From: Deuterostichococcus epilithicus
Taxonomy: Eukaryota; Chlorophyta; Trebouxiophyceae; Prasiolales; Stichococcaceae
Reading direction: 5' to 3'
Length of the DNA stretch: 64,000 bases
Assembly: GCA_033439295.1 (NCBI GenBank)
Contig: JAVTLE010000008.1
Span: forward strand, 248,001-312,000
The stretch's first letter is position 1; each line of letters starts with the position of its first letter. The notes beneath the pieces were generated by a model, which was given only the letters and a program-made list of their open reading frames with translations, did no database searches and was not told where the DNA came from. Below, piece by piece: positions 33,001 to 43,728 of the stretch. Both the position numbers and the translations under genes were made by a program.

Positions 33001-34957
33001 CTGCAGGCCGACCTGCCCAACGCGCGGCTGCTGACGGTGGAGTACGCCGCGCCTGCATCCAATTGGGAGGTGGGGACTGGCGACCCTGGGACCTGCAGCG
33101 ATGCGGCTGTCCACACATGGACTTTCCGACTCATGTGGCGCGACCCGGCAGCCTGGCCTGCAGTGACCGATTGACCAATTGACCCTCTGAGAGGGGACGC
33201 ACATGCGCAGGGGGAGTCGCTGCCGATGCGGGGCACCGTGGGTCAGCTGCAGGAGCGGCTGGCGGCCGCTGGCGTCGGCTACCGCCCCACCATCTTCGTC
33301 TGCCACAGGTGCCCCCCGTGTCTGATGCAGCACATGGGGCAGCCGGTGCCACTGGTCGGCAACATGTGGAAGCTGCGTGGCCCGCACGTTCGCCCCCAGC
33401 TCGGCAGCCTGCCTGGCAGGGCAACGACACATGTCCGCTCGAGCGGGTGTAGGCAGGTGTGGAGCGAGCCGCCCAGGCGGCTGCCGACCACAGGCTGCTG
33501 AGACCGTGGCAGCCCATAACGCCTGGAGAAGATGCCGCCATGCTTTGATTGGAAAAGAACTGTCAGCCTCTGCATGTCTGGACTGCAGTAAACCTCAGAG
33601 ATTCTCTGCTCGTCCAGCTGGTTGAGTCTGGCACCCTCCTGCAGCCTCGGCGGCATGCTGACGAAGGAGGCGCTGGCGTGCAATGCCAGCCGACAGTGCC
33701 ACGAGACATGCCCTTCAGCCCCTCCTGAACTGGAACCCGGTATCCTCCACTCCCACCTGCAGCCTGGGCGGCGTTCTGACGAAGGAGATGCTTGCTCGCG
33801 GCCTGGCGGCGCCGCCGGGCTCGCCCTCCCGCGCCGCGCGCATCGCGGCCGCCACGGTGGGCCTGGCCACGTACGCGACGCCGCACGCGGGCAGTTGGCT
33901 GGCGGACTGGGGCTGGAACCTGCGCTACCTCGGCGCCGCGCCCGACCCCGTCGTCAGCCACCTAAAGCCGGGGGCGCACCTGGAGGTGTGCGAATGGCTC
34001 TGTGCCCTCGTCTCACTGGAGGCGCGGCCCCGCCTGTGGGTTTGCCGCCGCGGCGTCGGTGCACGGCGCTGCGATCGCCCGCGCGGGGGCCCGCCTCAGC
34101 GACTGCGGCGTGCCGGCGCCAACCCCGTGGGGTCTTCCCACTCCTGTAAAGTTTTGCGCCACCTGCAAGGCGGCATGCCACACCCGGCGCCTGCACGAGT
34201 CAGCCTAGAAAAGATATGCCCGCGTTGCCTTGCCCCGTCAGGCCAGCACGAGGTGCTCCCCTCCCCTCGTCATCACCACCCTGTCGTTCTGCTGTCCCGC
34301 CGCGTCATGGGGGTCAGGGTTGCAGCGGTGTGCATCGATGCCGCCGCTGCTGCGTCCATGATGGACAGGAGGCCAATGCGCGGCTGCGGGCGCGGGCGGA
34401 GGCGGGGGCGCTGCGGGTGCTGAGCTTCGGGGAGGGCGCCCCGTCGCGAGTCACCGCGCTGCTGCCCAAGCTGGTCGTCGTGCCGCACGAGTCCGCCTAC
34501 CCGGGCTTCGGCGACTTCCAGCCGCTGCCGGGCCTCGACCACATCCAGGTGGGCCCGGCCACCCGGCTCTCCCGGCTGTGCTCTGTCCAGGCAGGGCCGC
34601 AGGCAACCGGTGTCGTTTGTGTTCAAGGCCCCTCCGCGTGGCCCACTTCCCCCTTATGCACCAGACGGGCCTTGCAAATGGGGTGTGCAGTGTTTGACTT
34701 TGCAGGCGTTCAGGCTGGCAGCCGTCAGTGTGTGCTTCAGACGACGCTCACATCTGCCATCTGCAGTCTGCGATATAGACCTCTCGCCACTGAGGCAGGA
34801 AGCACGCCTGCAGGTGTGCAAGCCGCCGGACACGGCCCACCCGGCATATGCACGGCTGCTGGAGTTCCTGCGGCGGGAGGTAGCAGACATCCGGGCGCGG
34901 CAGCTGCCTGCGGAGGGCAGGGACCCTGAGCCCGGCGTGGGCATGGCCGGCGCCTGA
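27045..34957 (+). CDS. SERAC1-like alpha/beta-hydrolase with N-terminal helical repeats
   Basis: SERAC1 proteins are lipase-like alpha/beta-hydrolases tied to phospholipid remodelling at mitochondria and ER. Start MAKRLTSFAARHRTALRR is followed by a hydrophobic SLWLAGGAGAAAAAVAG, a possible membrane anchor or targeting region. Many exons (27421-32000) encode Ala/Leu-rich helical repeats of ARM type, e.g. LLLDGLLDAASVSSRSP and LLAVQLLGLTAEASVMNCGK. The hydrolase part begins VDIVFVHGIRGGAFATWRQL (about 32542; the sequence reads EVDIVFVHG). It continues SVCWPAAWLQADLPNARLLT, RPTIFVCH (to about 33309), nucleophile exon SLGGVLTKEMLARGLAAPPG (from 33763), GLATYATPHAGSWLADWGW, RVLSFGEGAPS, PHESAYPGFGDFQPLPGLDH and CKPPDTAHPAYARLLEFLRR. 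Stop is TGA at 34955-34957. Ser and His positions fit catalysis. An Ala/Gly-rich insertion lies at 32640-32930. A decayed copy of the nucleophile exon start lies at 33645. A TGTAA lies at 35146-35150. Confidence 0.86.
33645..33820 (+). repeat. Duplicated start of the SERAC1 nucleophile exon
   Basis: Two acceptors 118 bases apart both read CTGCAG followed by near-identical exon starts. At 33645 it encodes (S)LGGMLTKEALACNAS, and at 33763 it encodes (S)LGGVLTKEMLARGLA. Both would join the preceding VCH-AG in the same phase to restore CHSLGG. The second continues into the conserved GLATYATPHAG segment and is taken as the working exon. Confidence 0.8.
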
Positions 34958-35412
34958 GCACCTGGCAGCTGTGTTTCCACTTGCCGGCCTGCCTTTCGCG
35001 AAGTTGTCGGGGGAGTATTGAGGTCGTGTGCAGGGCCTGACGGCCAACCTGCTTGGAAGAGAGTGTGTCTGCGACCTGAAAGCGGCCGCACGAATGCCTG
35101 GTTTCTGTGGCTCAGGAGGCATTGCTCAGCAGGAGCCCCTCAGACTGTAATCGTATGCTGATCCCAGATGTCCCCCCATGTAAGAGCTACCTAGACGCAC
35201 CCACTGAAACCACTGTATGTGCTATCGCCCTGTTAGGCCTGACCGCCACCAAAACCTCAGTGCAGATAATATCCAGACATTGGCCGCAAAATAATTGCAG
35301 CCTCAGTGCTGCGTGTACAGCCGGCTGTTGTGTGCCTCGCATGGCCGCCGCGTGGCGCGCGGCCAGTGACCGCATCGACGCGGCGCCCGTCGGCTGCCCC
35401 CTCCAGACGGCC
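34958..35412. other. Convergent intergenic region with polyadenylation motif
   Basis: It holds the 3' ends of the SERAC1-like gene and the minus-strand proline-rich gene. TGTAA at 35146-35150 serves the plus strand about 190 bases past the stop. No other gene was seen. Confidence 0.6.
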
Positions 35413-38400
35413 TCACTTGCGCCAAAAGGCGTACAGGCGCGCGCCGCCGCCGGCGCCGCCCGGCCCGCCGCCCGCTGGCAGCAGCCACATCTTGCGGAAG
35501 CCGTCGTTTCTGCCGGCGTCCAGCTCCACCACCAGCGCCTCCCGCCGCCGGCTGCCCAGCTCCGCCACGAAGGCCTCGAAGCGGCGGACCTCGGCGTCGT
35601 CCCCCGCCGGCTGCACCGCGCAGCTGGCCGCGACGTGGGCCGCCAGGTCCGGCGCCAGCGCGTCCAGCGGAAACTTTGCCGTGGCGGCGAGCGCCGCGGG
35701 CAGGCAGTGCACCTGAGGGCCGGCGCCAAAGAGCCGCACCGGCCCCAGCGGCCACGCACCCTCGAGCAAACTGCCCTGCAGGGGGCGGGCCACATCACGC
35801 CGTGAGACTGCGGGCAATGTGGCCGGCGGGACGCAAGGGGGACAGCTTCAAGGCTGTTGTGCGGCGCGCTGGAGCCCAGGGCGGCCAATGCTGTCGCTGT
35901 CGCCTCTGCACGCTGGGCACGCGGCTGGAGGGCGCGTCGACCGTAGGTTCACACCTCCCAGCAGGGCAGCGCGAGGCCGATCAGCACGCCGCGCCTGCTG
36001 CCGGCGAGGTGTGCCGCCAGCACATTTGCCAGCCGGTCCGCGCCCTCACCCGGCGGCGCCACCCACCTGTATCACAACACCGCAGTCACAGCATCAGAGG
36101 AGCGAACAGTCGAGATGTGTGCATGACAGAACCATCTGTACAATGGTCCAGGAACTTCTGCTTTGGTCATAAAGTCGGGGCACGGGAGGCGGCAGCCGCA
36201 CCAGCGCCAGGCGGCCTCGCCGCCGTCGGGGGTGGCGCCGCGCGCGGAGCCGCAGGCCGCCAGGTCGGGCGCCAGCCGCCGCGCCACGCTTGCAAAGTCG
36301 GCGGCGTCCTTCGAAGCGCCCGAGGCGGGGCTGAGCAGCACCCGCACCGCCTGCCACGGCACCTGCGGTTGGAACAACATACATTTGCAGACCAGAAAAG
36401 TGCCGCCGTGGCAAGTGCCGACCGTGGCATGCGGTCGTCATGCGACGCATAGCCAGCATGTGGTGCTGCTGTGGCCGGGATCGCGGGGAGATTGATGCAA
36501 GGGCGCGTGCAGCGGCGACGCACGCAGCAGCAGCATGCTGCAGACATTGCCGGAAGCGACACGTGTGCCCCCTGTCGAAGCACATCGCAGGTCTGGAGGC
36601 GCCCTTCCAGCAACGCGCTGGTGTGGCGCGCTCACGTTGAGGGCGTCGAGCTCCGCGGCAGCGTCCGCCGCGCGGCGCGGCGCCGCCACCTCCAGCGCGG
36701 CGGAGGGCAGCCGCGCCGCTGCCGGGGTGGGGCCCACCAGCGGGGTGCACTCCACGAGGCAGCTGTCGTCCCCGAGGCGCAGCTTGCGCGGCCCTGCGAG
36801 CTGCACGCGCGCTGGGCCGCCGCCGCGCTGCGTGGCCGGGGTGCTGCCGCGGGCGCCGCCGCCGTGCCAGCTGGCGGCGCGCAGCGGCGCCTGGCTGCCG
36901 CCGTTGTCGGGCCGCAGGCCGGCGCGCGGGTCCACTGGCACGTCTGCATGGTTGCGCACCACTCTCCGTGAGAGGCCCACGGGAGATGGACGTTGAGCGG
37001 GCGGGCAAGGCCCCTGCTCGAGCGGCTGGCAACGACAAGCCTTGACAGGGCGGGCAACAGCGGTTCCAGATGCGTGGTGGCATTTGGCTGGCCCATACGG
37101 ACAGTGAAGTTGCCGACCAGCAGCAGGCTTGTTTGGTCAAGAAGCGCAGACGCTACGCACCCAGCCCGACGGGCGCCGTCGGCACCCAGCCGTTGAACTG
37201 CCGCTGGGCCGAGCGGCTGCGCTTGAGCTCGTGCTGCTTTGCTGCCGGCTCACCCGCCGACCGTTCGACGCCCTGTCGGTCACTGACGGACCACTGCGGC
37301 GGCCGCTGCTCGCCCGCCGCCCGCCCCATGCTGGCCGGCCGCTCTGCCGCATCCCGCCGCTGGGCCGCCGCCTCCACGTGCCATCTGGCCGCCTTGTGCA
37401 GCGGCGACCTGCTGCCGCCAGCGCTGGGCTGCTGCCGTGGCTGCTGCTGTCGCTGCTGCAACTGCTGTTCAGGTGCCGAGCCATTTGAAGCATCGACATG
37501 CTGCACGCCTGCGGCCCGCGCCGCACCCGCTGAGCGCTGGCGCTTGGGAGCAGGCTCGGCCGCGCCGCCATTGGCTGAGGGAGCCCCCGCAGCTGGCGGC
37601 GCACGCTCTGCAGTCTCGCCGTCACGTTCGCGCTTGCTGCCGCTGCGCCGAGGGAGCTGCCGCTGCCGCGCACTGCCATCGGAGGCGGCTCCATTGCTGG
37701 CCGTAGGCTGGGCTGCTAAAGTCTCAGGCAGCGGCTGCGACGGCGGCCCAGCCTCTGAAGACATTGTTGGGCCCGCCACAGTCGCCAAGGTGTCCTGTGA
37801 CGGGAGTGGCGGCGGGGATCCTGACGGCAACGGAACGTCTGGCCCTGCAGGCGGTGGCGGCGGCACATCTGACTCCTGCGACGCAGACGCTGGCGGCAGC
37901 GCCGGCTCATCCTTGGATTGCGGCAGCGGCGGCACCTCCTCCGGCGGCGGCGGCAGTGGCAGCGCTGTCATGCTTTCCACAGATGGTGGCACCGGCGGCG
38001 GCGAGTCAGGAGGTGGCGGCATCGACGGCGGGGCTGGCACACCATTCGAAGCTGGTGGCTGCACGGCCCCCGGGTCCTCACTGGACGGCGGCGGCGGCAG
38101 CAGCGGCGGCGGCAGTGGCAGTGCAACAGCTGTGGCTGATGCCTGCGCAAGTCCCGGCGAAGCTTCTTCTGAGGGCGACTGCTGTGCCTCTGACAGCTGC
38201 GGCGGCGGCGGCGGCGGCGGCGCCGTCTCCTGTGCTGCAGCTGGTCCTGCCGCAGGCTCCTGCTTCTGCTTCGCCCACCTGCCTTCCAACGCTGAGGGTG
38301 CTGCAGCTGCTGCCGCTAGCAGCATCGGCGGCGGCGGCGGCGGCAGGTCCTCTGGTTCCGAGTCTGCCTCCTCCTCCAGAGTAGACCGCCGCCTGAAGAG

Positions 38401-39155
38401 GGGGTTCAACGGCTCGTCCGGAATGACCGGCAGGTCGAGCCGCCGAATGATCTGCGGCCAAGCACAAACGAGGATTTTCCGGCTGGACTCCTGTCCATCT
38501 ATGCATTTCCTTCACATGTGCGAGCACCTGACTGAAAGACCTGGCAGGCAATGCCACTCGCAGCATACGCAGCGCGCTGCTTTGCTGTGGCTCGAGGATG
38601 GAGGTGCATCTTGCATGCTGCGGCAAAAAGCCACGTGCCTGCATAGTGGTGGCGCTCCAGGGTGGCTGGGTGGCATCGTCACTCTGGAAGGTGTAGTACT
38701 GCAGCTTCGTGGCTGCCGCAATTGCTCCTGCACGCAGGGCTCACACCTCATGACGACTTCACCCCCCCGCTGCGCATGCTCAGACCTCGAACAGCATGCT
38801 CGTGCAGCTGAGAGACCGCAGCCACGCAACCTGGCCCGCACCGCCTGGCCTCAATCTGGGCTGGCATGCGCGTGCGCCACTACCACAATGACCCCTTTCC
38901 CCCCTGGCTTCAGCCACCGCAGCGGCTCGAAAGCAGCAAGCTGCATCCTCACGCGCACCCGTCCTGTCGTCGAAGCGCAAGATGAGGACGATGTCCCGAT
39001 GCCGCACCGCCGCGTTGTCCACCTCCATGGTGGAACAGAAGCCGCCCTGGAAGCCCGGCACCGGCGGCAGCACCACAGGGGGGCCGCGTTGCGGCACCAT
39101 CAGCGGCGCCAGCATCAGCGCTTCCATGTGCGCCCAGCCCAGCCACCAGGGCACG
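35413..39155 (-). CDS. Proline-rich protein with SPOC-like C-terminal modules
   Basis: Exons in gene order: one around 39154-38950 (MEALMLAPLMVPQRGPPVV; RHRDIVLILRFDDRTGA). A long exon runs from about 38450 to 37160, beginning IIRRLDLPVIPDEPLNPLFR, then acidic LEEEADSEPED, then several hundred Pro/Ser/Ala residues, a basic GSKRERDGETAE, and NGWVPTAPVGLG at a GTGCGT donor. An exon from about 36950 includes VQLAGPRKLRLGDDSCLVEC. VPWQAVRVLLSPASG lies near 36360, and DRLANVLAAHLAGSRRGVLI near 36040. The last exon reads LLEGAWPLGPVRLFGAG, FEAFVAELGSRRREALVVEL and KMWLLPAG, ending LYAFWRK at 35413. The block F-x-F-x3-LGS(x)RR-x-(A/G)-V-x-x-L then a WLLP strand resembles the SPOC fold of Spen/FPA proteins, and the earlier exon set may be a second copy. 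This is inference. The true start upstream of 39155 is unresolved. Confidence 0.5.
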
Positions 39156-40249
39156 CCGTTGACCTGCGCAGTTCGGCACCTGTTCGAAGCTCTCTCGTTG
39201 AGGTGGAGCGAGTGTGGCGACTCGAGTGAGACGCGCCACGTGCCCGCCGCTTATGCAGCCATCAAGTGCTTGTTCCTCCAGCAACAGGCGCATGGACCAT
39301 ATGGATGTGGATGTGGTTTTATGGGCTGCTATCCACTCGCCTTGAGCTTGAAAGGCCCGGTCAGCTGCGACTGGCGTGCTTGCAGGGCGTCCTGCTGACC
39401 GCCTCCTCGTCCATGCCCGGCCATGACTGCCTGTGAACCCACAACATGCATCCGCATGGTGTTCGCGAGCTCCCCAATTCGATGCGACGACGGCATGGAT
39501 CGCCATTCACGCTTCTGTCGTACACGAGAACTCCCACGAGACCAAGCAGGTCACATGGCCCACGCGGCGAGCGCCATGGGGGCGGGAAGTGCACCGTGCA
39601 ACTTCAGATGCCGTGTCAGCGCCTCGGCCTGGTGCAGAGCATTCTTTGCGTAGTTTTATAGGATTGCGCCCATGTAAGCGCGCCTCCTCCGCATTAATGC
39701 CTTTTAAATGCCTGCTGGCGGTTGTCGTCGGAGCCGACTTGTTTAGGTGTCGCATTGCGGCAGTAAATTCTGACATGCATCATATCTTAGCAAAAATCGC
39801 GCCGCGCGTTTCCTGCTGTCGGGAGCTGCAAACCGTGTCCGGCATGGCTTGTTGCAGTTGCTATATGTACTACGGGCTGCACGCGCCGTGCGCTCCGTTC
39901 CGATCGGGAGCAGCTCCCACGAACGAGACATGCAGGTATTTCTGGATCAAACAAGCCCTTGTGTAAGAAGCATTGGGCATCCTGGTATGTCGGTCGCAGC
40001 ACGTGGCTTAGACCCTATCATGCACCTCCGTCGTCGTACCAGCAGCCTGCAGCAATGTTGCAGTGCTCCCATGTTAGCAGTCGCTCTGTGCATAGTCTGC
40101 GGCGTTGTAGCGCCACCCATATGCCAGCAATGTGGCGAAAGGCTCACCCCTGCTTGCATGATTTTATATGCCGCAGAGCCCGGCGCGCGAGAAACCAGAC
40201 TGACTACCCTGTACAAGTGCACGGACCTGAACCCCTGTCAAAACGATTG
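39156..40249. other. Mostly non-coding stretch
   Basis: It may contain the first exon of the proline-rich protein (an ATG on the minus strand near 39415 is followed by DEEAVSRTPCKHASRS). From about 39640 to 40270 base composition becomes noticeably more AT-rich than the neighbouring genes, and no coherent exon was found on either strand. A plus-strand TGTAA lies at 39962-39966 with no gene to serve. Confidence 0.4.
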
Positions 40250-41093
40250 TCATGTATCAAAACCGCTGTACACCCCGTGAGTACGTGCAAGCCGCTTCTC
40301 TTCCTCGACGAAGTTCTTGCCGCCGCCCTTGGCTTGTCCCTTCTCCCGCTTCCGCTTTTCCTGCCGCAACCACGGGGGGACCCGTCAGCTCTGCCAGCCC
40401 AGAGTTTTTACGCAACAGCACCCAGCCCTGAAACACCGCGGTCAACTCGAAGAGATGGGCGCCGGGATTGAGCCTCGCGAAGCAGCCCCACCCGCTGTTG
40501 GTAGCTCATCCGCCGCTCCGCCGCCAGATCGAGCGCTTCCTGCCGCTTGGCCTCACGCAGCTCGGAGGCTCGCTGCGCCGCCATGAGCGCCATCTCCACC
40601 GACTGGTTGAGCCCACTTCCGACTGCCTCTCGCGTCGCTTCCCGCGACTGTGTGGGAGGCACCACAGCCGTGGTGCGGATGTGAGTATGATGCTGACTGG
40701 ATGCAGTCATGCCAGGACTTGTGACATGCTGCCGAGGACATCAATGCATGAGCCCACCTCGCGGTCAAGACTATCGCCTCCAGCCTCTTTGTGCGCAGCA
40801 CCATTGTCCCTGCGGATGAACAGGATGGAACGCCGTCGAGATGTCACCGCTGATCCAGCGCCAGCACAAAGCACGCAGAGGTGTGAGAGCAGAGCCACTC
40901 ACCAGTTCCAATTCTGACCGCCCTCTTGCTTGGGTTCGGGCACAAAGAGCACCGAGGTGCCGCACACCAACGACTCAGGGTCGAGCTCTGGCTGCGACCT
41001 GGCGCCTGGCTTGGGCCGCTTTGCGTCCTGCGCTTCTTCGCTGTCGCTTCCGGAAGAGGACGAGTCATCCGAGTCGCCCGCCAGAGGGTCCAT
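40250..41093 (-). CDS. Small conserved charged coiled-coil protein
   Basis: Exon 1 starts at 41093 with MDPLAGDSDDSSSSGSDSEE, an acidic Ser-rich head, and ends EPKQEGGQNWNW. A middle region includes DNGAAHKEAGGDS (about 40800). A long helical exon reads GLNQSVEMALMAAQRASELR and AKRQEALDLAAERRMSYQQR (about 40620-40460). The last exon, starting after the acceptor TTGCGGCAG, reads EKRKREKGQAKGGGKNFVEE and EKRLARTHGVYSGFDT with TGA at 40250-40252. The KNFVEEEKR...GVYSGFD ending looks like a conserved tail I have seen in eukaryotic proteins of unknown function, but I cannot name the family. Highly charged helices and an acidic head suggest a nuclear or RNA-processing role (inference). The intron between 40845 and 40755 is only roughly placed. 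Confidence 0.5.
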
Positions 41094-41920
41094 GAACCTA
41101 CGAATTTGGTTCTATTTGCTTTTTGTCGACCGCAGCAAAGCCTGCCAGAGCTGCGAGTCGCACGACGCAGGACCATGTATGCTCTTCTGCAAGAACGCAG
41201 GCAGCACACACCCTCGCTTGATCAGATCTGTCCTGAAGGCCGACTGATGGGCCAACGTACTTTTTCATGGACGCAGGGGCCTTTGACAGGGTGTTGCCGT
41301 TGACCCACTCTGTGCTCAGCAGGCTGCAGCCTTAAACGCCAAGGCAGAGATGCGGCTGCTTGCTTATGTAACGGTGCTGGTACGCTGCCCTGACGTTGCA
41401 GTACTTCTCAAGCTTGCAAGAGCTTGCGATGAGCAGGTGAGAAGTTCGTATGTAGGGGCCCCAAATCTGTAGAGGTGTGAGAGAAAATCGACAATCTATC
41501 GTGTAGCGAGCCGCCTGTCGTGAACGGCTTCTGCAAGTGAAGTGCACAGCTTCTAGAGAGGAGTAGATAAGTGTGAAGCCATGTTTTTCGGCGAATTCGG
41601 TATGTATCGTTTTCCGGAAGCTGGACGCTGCAATGACAAGCAGCACGCGTGGAGCAGCCTTCTGCCGCACTCGGGTTGAGGCTTCGGACACTGGAACCGC
41701 TGCTAGATGATCGTTGCAGGAGCAGCGAAAGAGCAGTCATCTGAGCGCCTTGAAAGCTGCGCACGACTCTGCAGGCTGAGTCGGCAGGGAGGTCTCTGGC
41801 CGCATGCCGATGCACGGCAGGGAGTGTCTGTTACACGAGCCAGCCTGCCCACAGCGCAGTCCACGGAGACAATGGTGTGCCGTGCACAAGCCGAGCCGAT
41901 CATTACCGCGAAGTCTGCAT
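41094..41920. other. Intergenic region between two minus-strand genes
   Basis: It contains the 3' untranslated region of eS24, with a minus-strand TGTAA at 41835-41831, about 90 bases past the stop, and then the promoter of the coiled-coil gene. No additional gene is supported. Confidence 0.6.
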
Positions 41921-43306
41921 CTACTTCTTGGCGGTAATTGCCGACTTCTTTGCGCCCCGCAGCTTCTTGACACGGTTCTTGCGCTCCTTCATGTTCTTGC
42001 GCGACCGCTGCACTCGCGTGTCCAGGCCGTTCTGCAAGGCGCAACGAACAAACATCAGCAACTTAGCCAGCGCAGATCGAATCTACCTAGATGTCGACGT
42101 TGGGGGCCACAGAGCAGCAAGGGGAGGGCATGCAGATGAAGGCAGAGCTGATTGCTGCGGCAGCGCGCTGAGATACAATCCATCGTCGACCCACCCGCAC
42201 GAGCCGGTACTTGGGCTCGAACTTCTTGGCTGCGTCCAAGTTGTCGTAGATCAGGCCGAAGCCCGTCGACTTGCCGCCACCAAACTGCGGAGCATGGCAC
42301 GATCTCAGCTTGCGGACCACTCCATGAGTCCATTCGTGCACCCAGCAATGCAGGCTCTGCATGGCTACCAGACATCCCGCCAGTCACGCTGCCATGGAAA
42401 AGCAGCACGTACCCAAATAAAAGGATAAAATAGTTCTAGTGCACTTGCTGATTCGTGCATGAGCTGCACGGCATTGCGGCGTGAACTAGCGGTCTCACCT
42501 GTGTCCGGAAGCCGAAGACGAAGATGCAGTTCGGGTCCCGCACATCGTACATCTTGGCGAGCTTCTCCTTCAGCTCCGCCTTCGGCACGTTCGGCCGCCC
42601 TGGGTGCAGGACATCTGTCACCTACAGACAATCAAATGCGTCCAAAGTTCAGCACATGAGCCACCTGCTGGTTTGACGCCAACAATCGCCCGCTGAGTGG
42701 AGTCCGGCTGCCAGACGCTAGCCGTTTTTGGCAGGCTGATTCCGTTGCAAAGGGCTGCGCCTCTGGCCCAGCACGTGCTGCCGCCCCGCTCGGCCGCAGC
42801 GCCCCGCGCCACTGTCCAAGTGGATCACCAAACGCCAGCAGCTTTAGGGTCGTCTGCTGCGTGCTGTCGAAGCCGTCAGACCACCGTCTGCGTAGATTAC
42901 TGCAGAAGAAGCATGCACAGCCAGCAGTCCGAACAGCTTCCAAGCGCTGCCTCCTGCCAGCGCCAACCGCGCAGGCACCACCGCGGCCCGTCCCAGGTGA
43001 CCTGGCAAACACTCCGGCACCGTAGACATTCCAGGACCAGCCGCAGTGCACACAGCGCAGGCCGTCACTGCATTCCGGCAGCTGGCGACATCGCTGGGGC
43101 AGCCTCTGTTGCAGCCTAGTGCTGCAGCACCATCGAGTGCCAAAAGTGTCAACCAGGTGACTGCTGACTGGTCTGTCTCTGCCAGTGCTTGCTAGGTACT
43201 GAGTGAGCCGTGCTGAGCGGACGTGAAGACTCACAAACTGGCGGCGAGCCAGCAGCCGGTTCGTCAGGAACTTGCGCGTCCGGATGGTGCACGACTTCTC
43301 CGACAT
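41921..43306 (-). CDS. RPS24: Ribosomal protein eS24
   Basis: Component of the cytosolic 40S subunit. Four exons were read to the base: 43306-43235 ([20 protein letters not shown]), 42621-42499 ([20 protein letters not shown] to FVFGFRTQ), 42284-42195 ([20 protein letters not shown]) and 42031-41921 ([20 protein letters not shown], ending AITAKK). All introns are phase 0. The product is 131 residues, matching the usual eS24 length. The signature [15 protein letters not shown] is complete across an exon junction. Intron 1 is 613 bases and stays open in frame with exon 1 for 200 codons before a stop at 42634-42632. It is divergent from NDUFA8, with 422 bases between the start codons. TGTAA lies about 90 bases downstream. 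Confidence 0.98.
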
Positions 43307-43728
43307 GCTGGGCGACCTAGCTGATGCTGGGCAACCCTGCGCAGCCCGTGCGCCCTGCGATTCGCCTACAGCCGCCTGCAAAGAGGCCGACCCGCTGCAA
43401 AGTTTGGCAGCAAAGAGCAGCGCCAGCAGCCGCTGGGGAACCGTCTGAGCGTCCCAGCAGGGCTTGCATCCGCACGGGGCCGCTTGTGTTTTTGGTTGTG
43501 GAGCGTCCCAATCTGGCACACGTCCTTCGCCTGCAATGTTGTAGACTGGATCGCCGCCTTTTGCGCAGTGGCCAGATCCTCTCACTCATCTCCGGGACCC
43601 CGCACCCCTGTGTTTTGCACGGCAGCAAGCCTAGTTCAGCGCATAGCAGACTCATTCACACAGAAAAAAGGGCACAGAGGAAAGTTCAACCAGAAGGTTT
43701 TCAGCAGCTCGGCCTCCTTGCGGCAGCC
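43307..43728. promoter_or_regulatory. Bidirectional promoter region eS24 / NDUFA8
   Basis: 422 bases separate the two start codons of divergent genes. No gene fits between them, so both promoters and both 5' untranslated regions must lie here. The stretch just before NDUFA8 (43650-43728) is A-rich compared with the rest of the window. No named element was recognised. Confidence 0.6.

Noticed and set aside
31273-33432. A 719-codon open frame on the minus strand
   Set aside because: It lies antisense to the SERAC1-like exons and crosses their introns. Composition is Arg/Ala/Pro-rich, typical of a GC-driven shadow.
37070-39229. A 719-codon open frame on the plus strand
   Set aside because: It is the antisense of the proline-rich exon. 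CCN proline codons read backwards as NGG and give Gly/Ser-rich frames without stops. It has no domain and the minus strand explains the region.
42844-43152. A separate small protein within eS24 intron 1
   Set aside because: It is a second open frame in the same unusually stop-poor intron with no recognisable domain. Only the in-frame read-through is reported.
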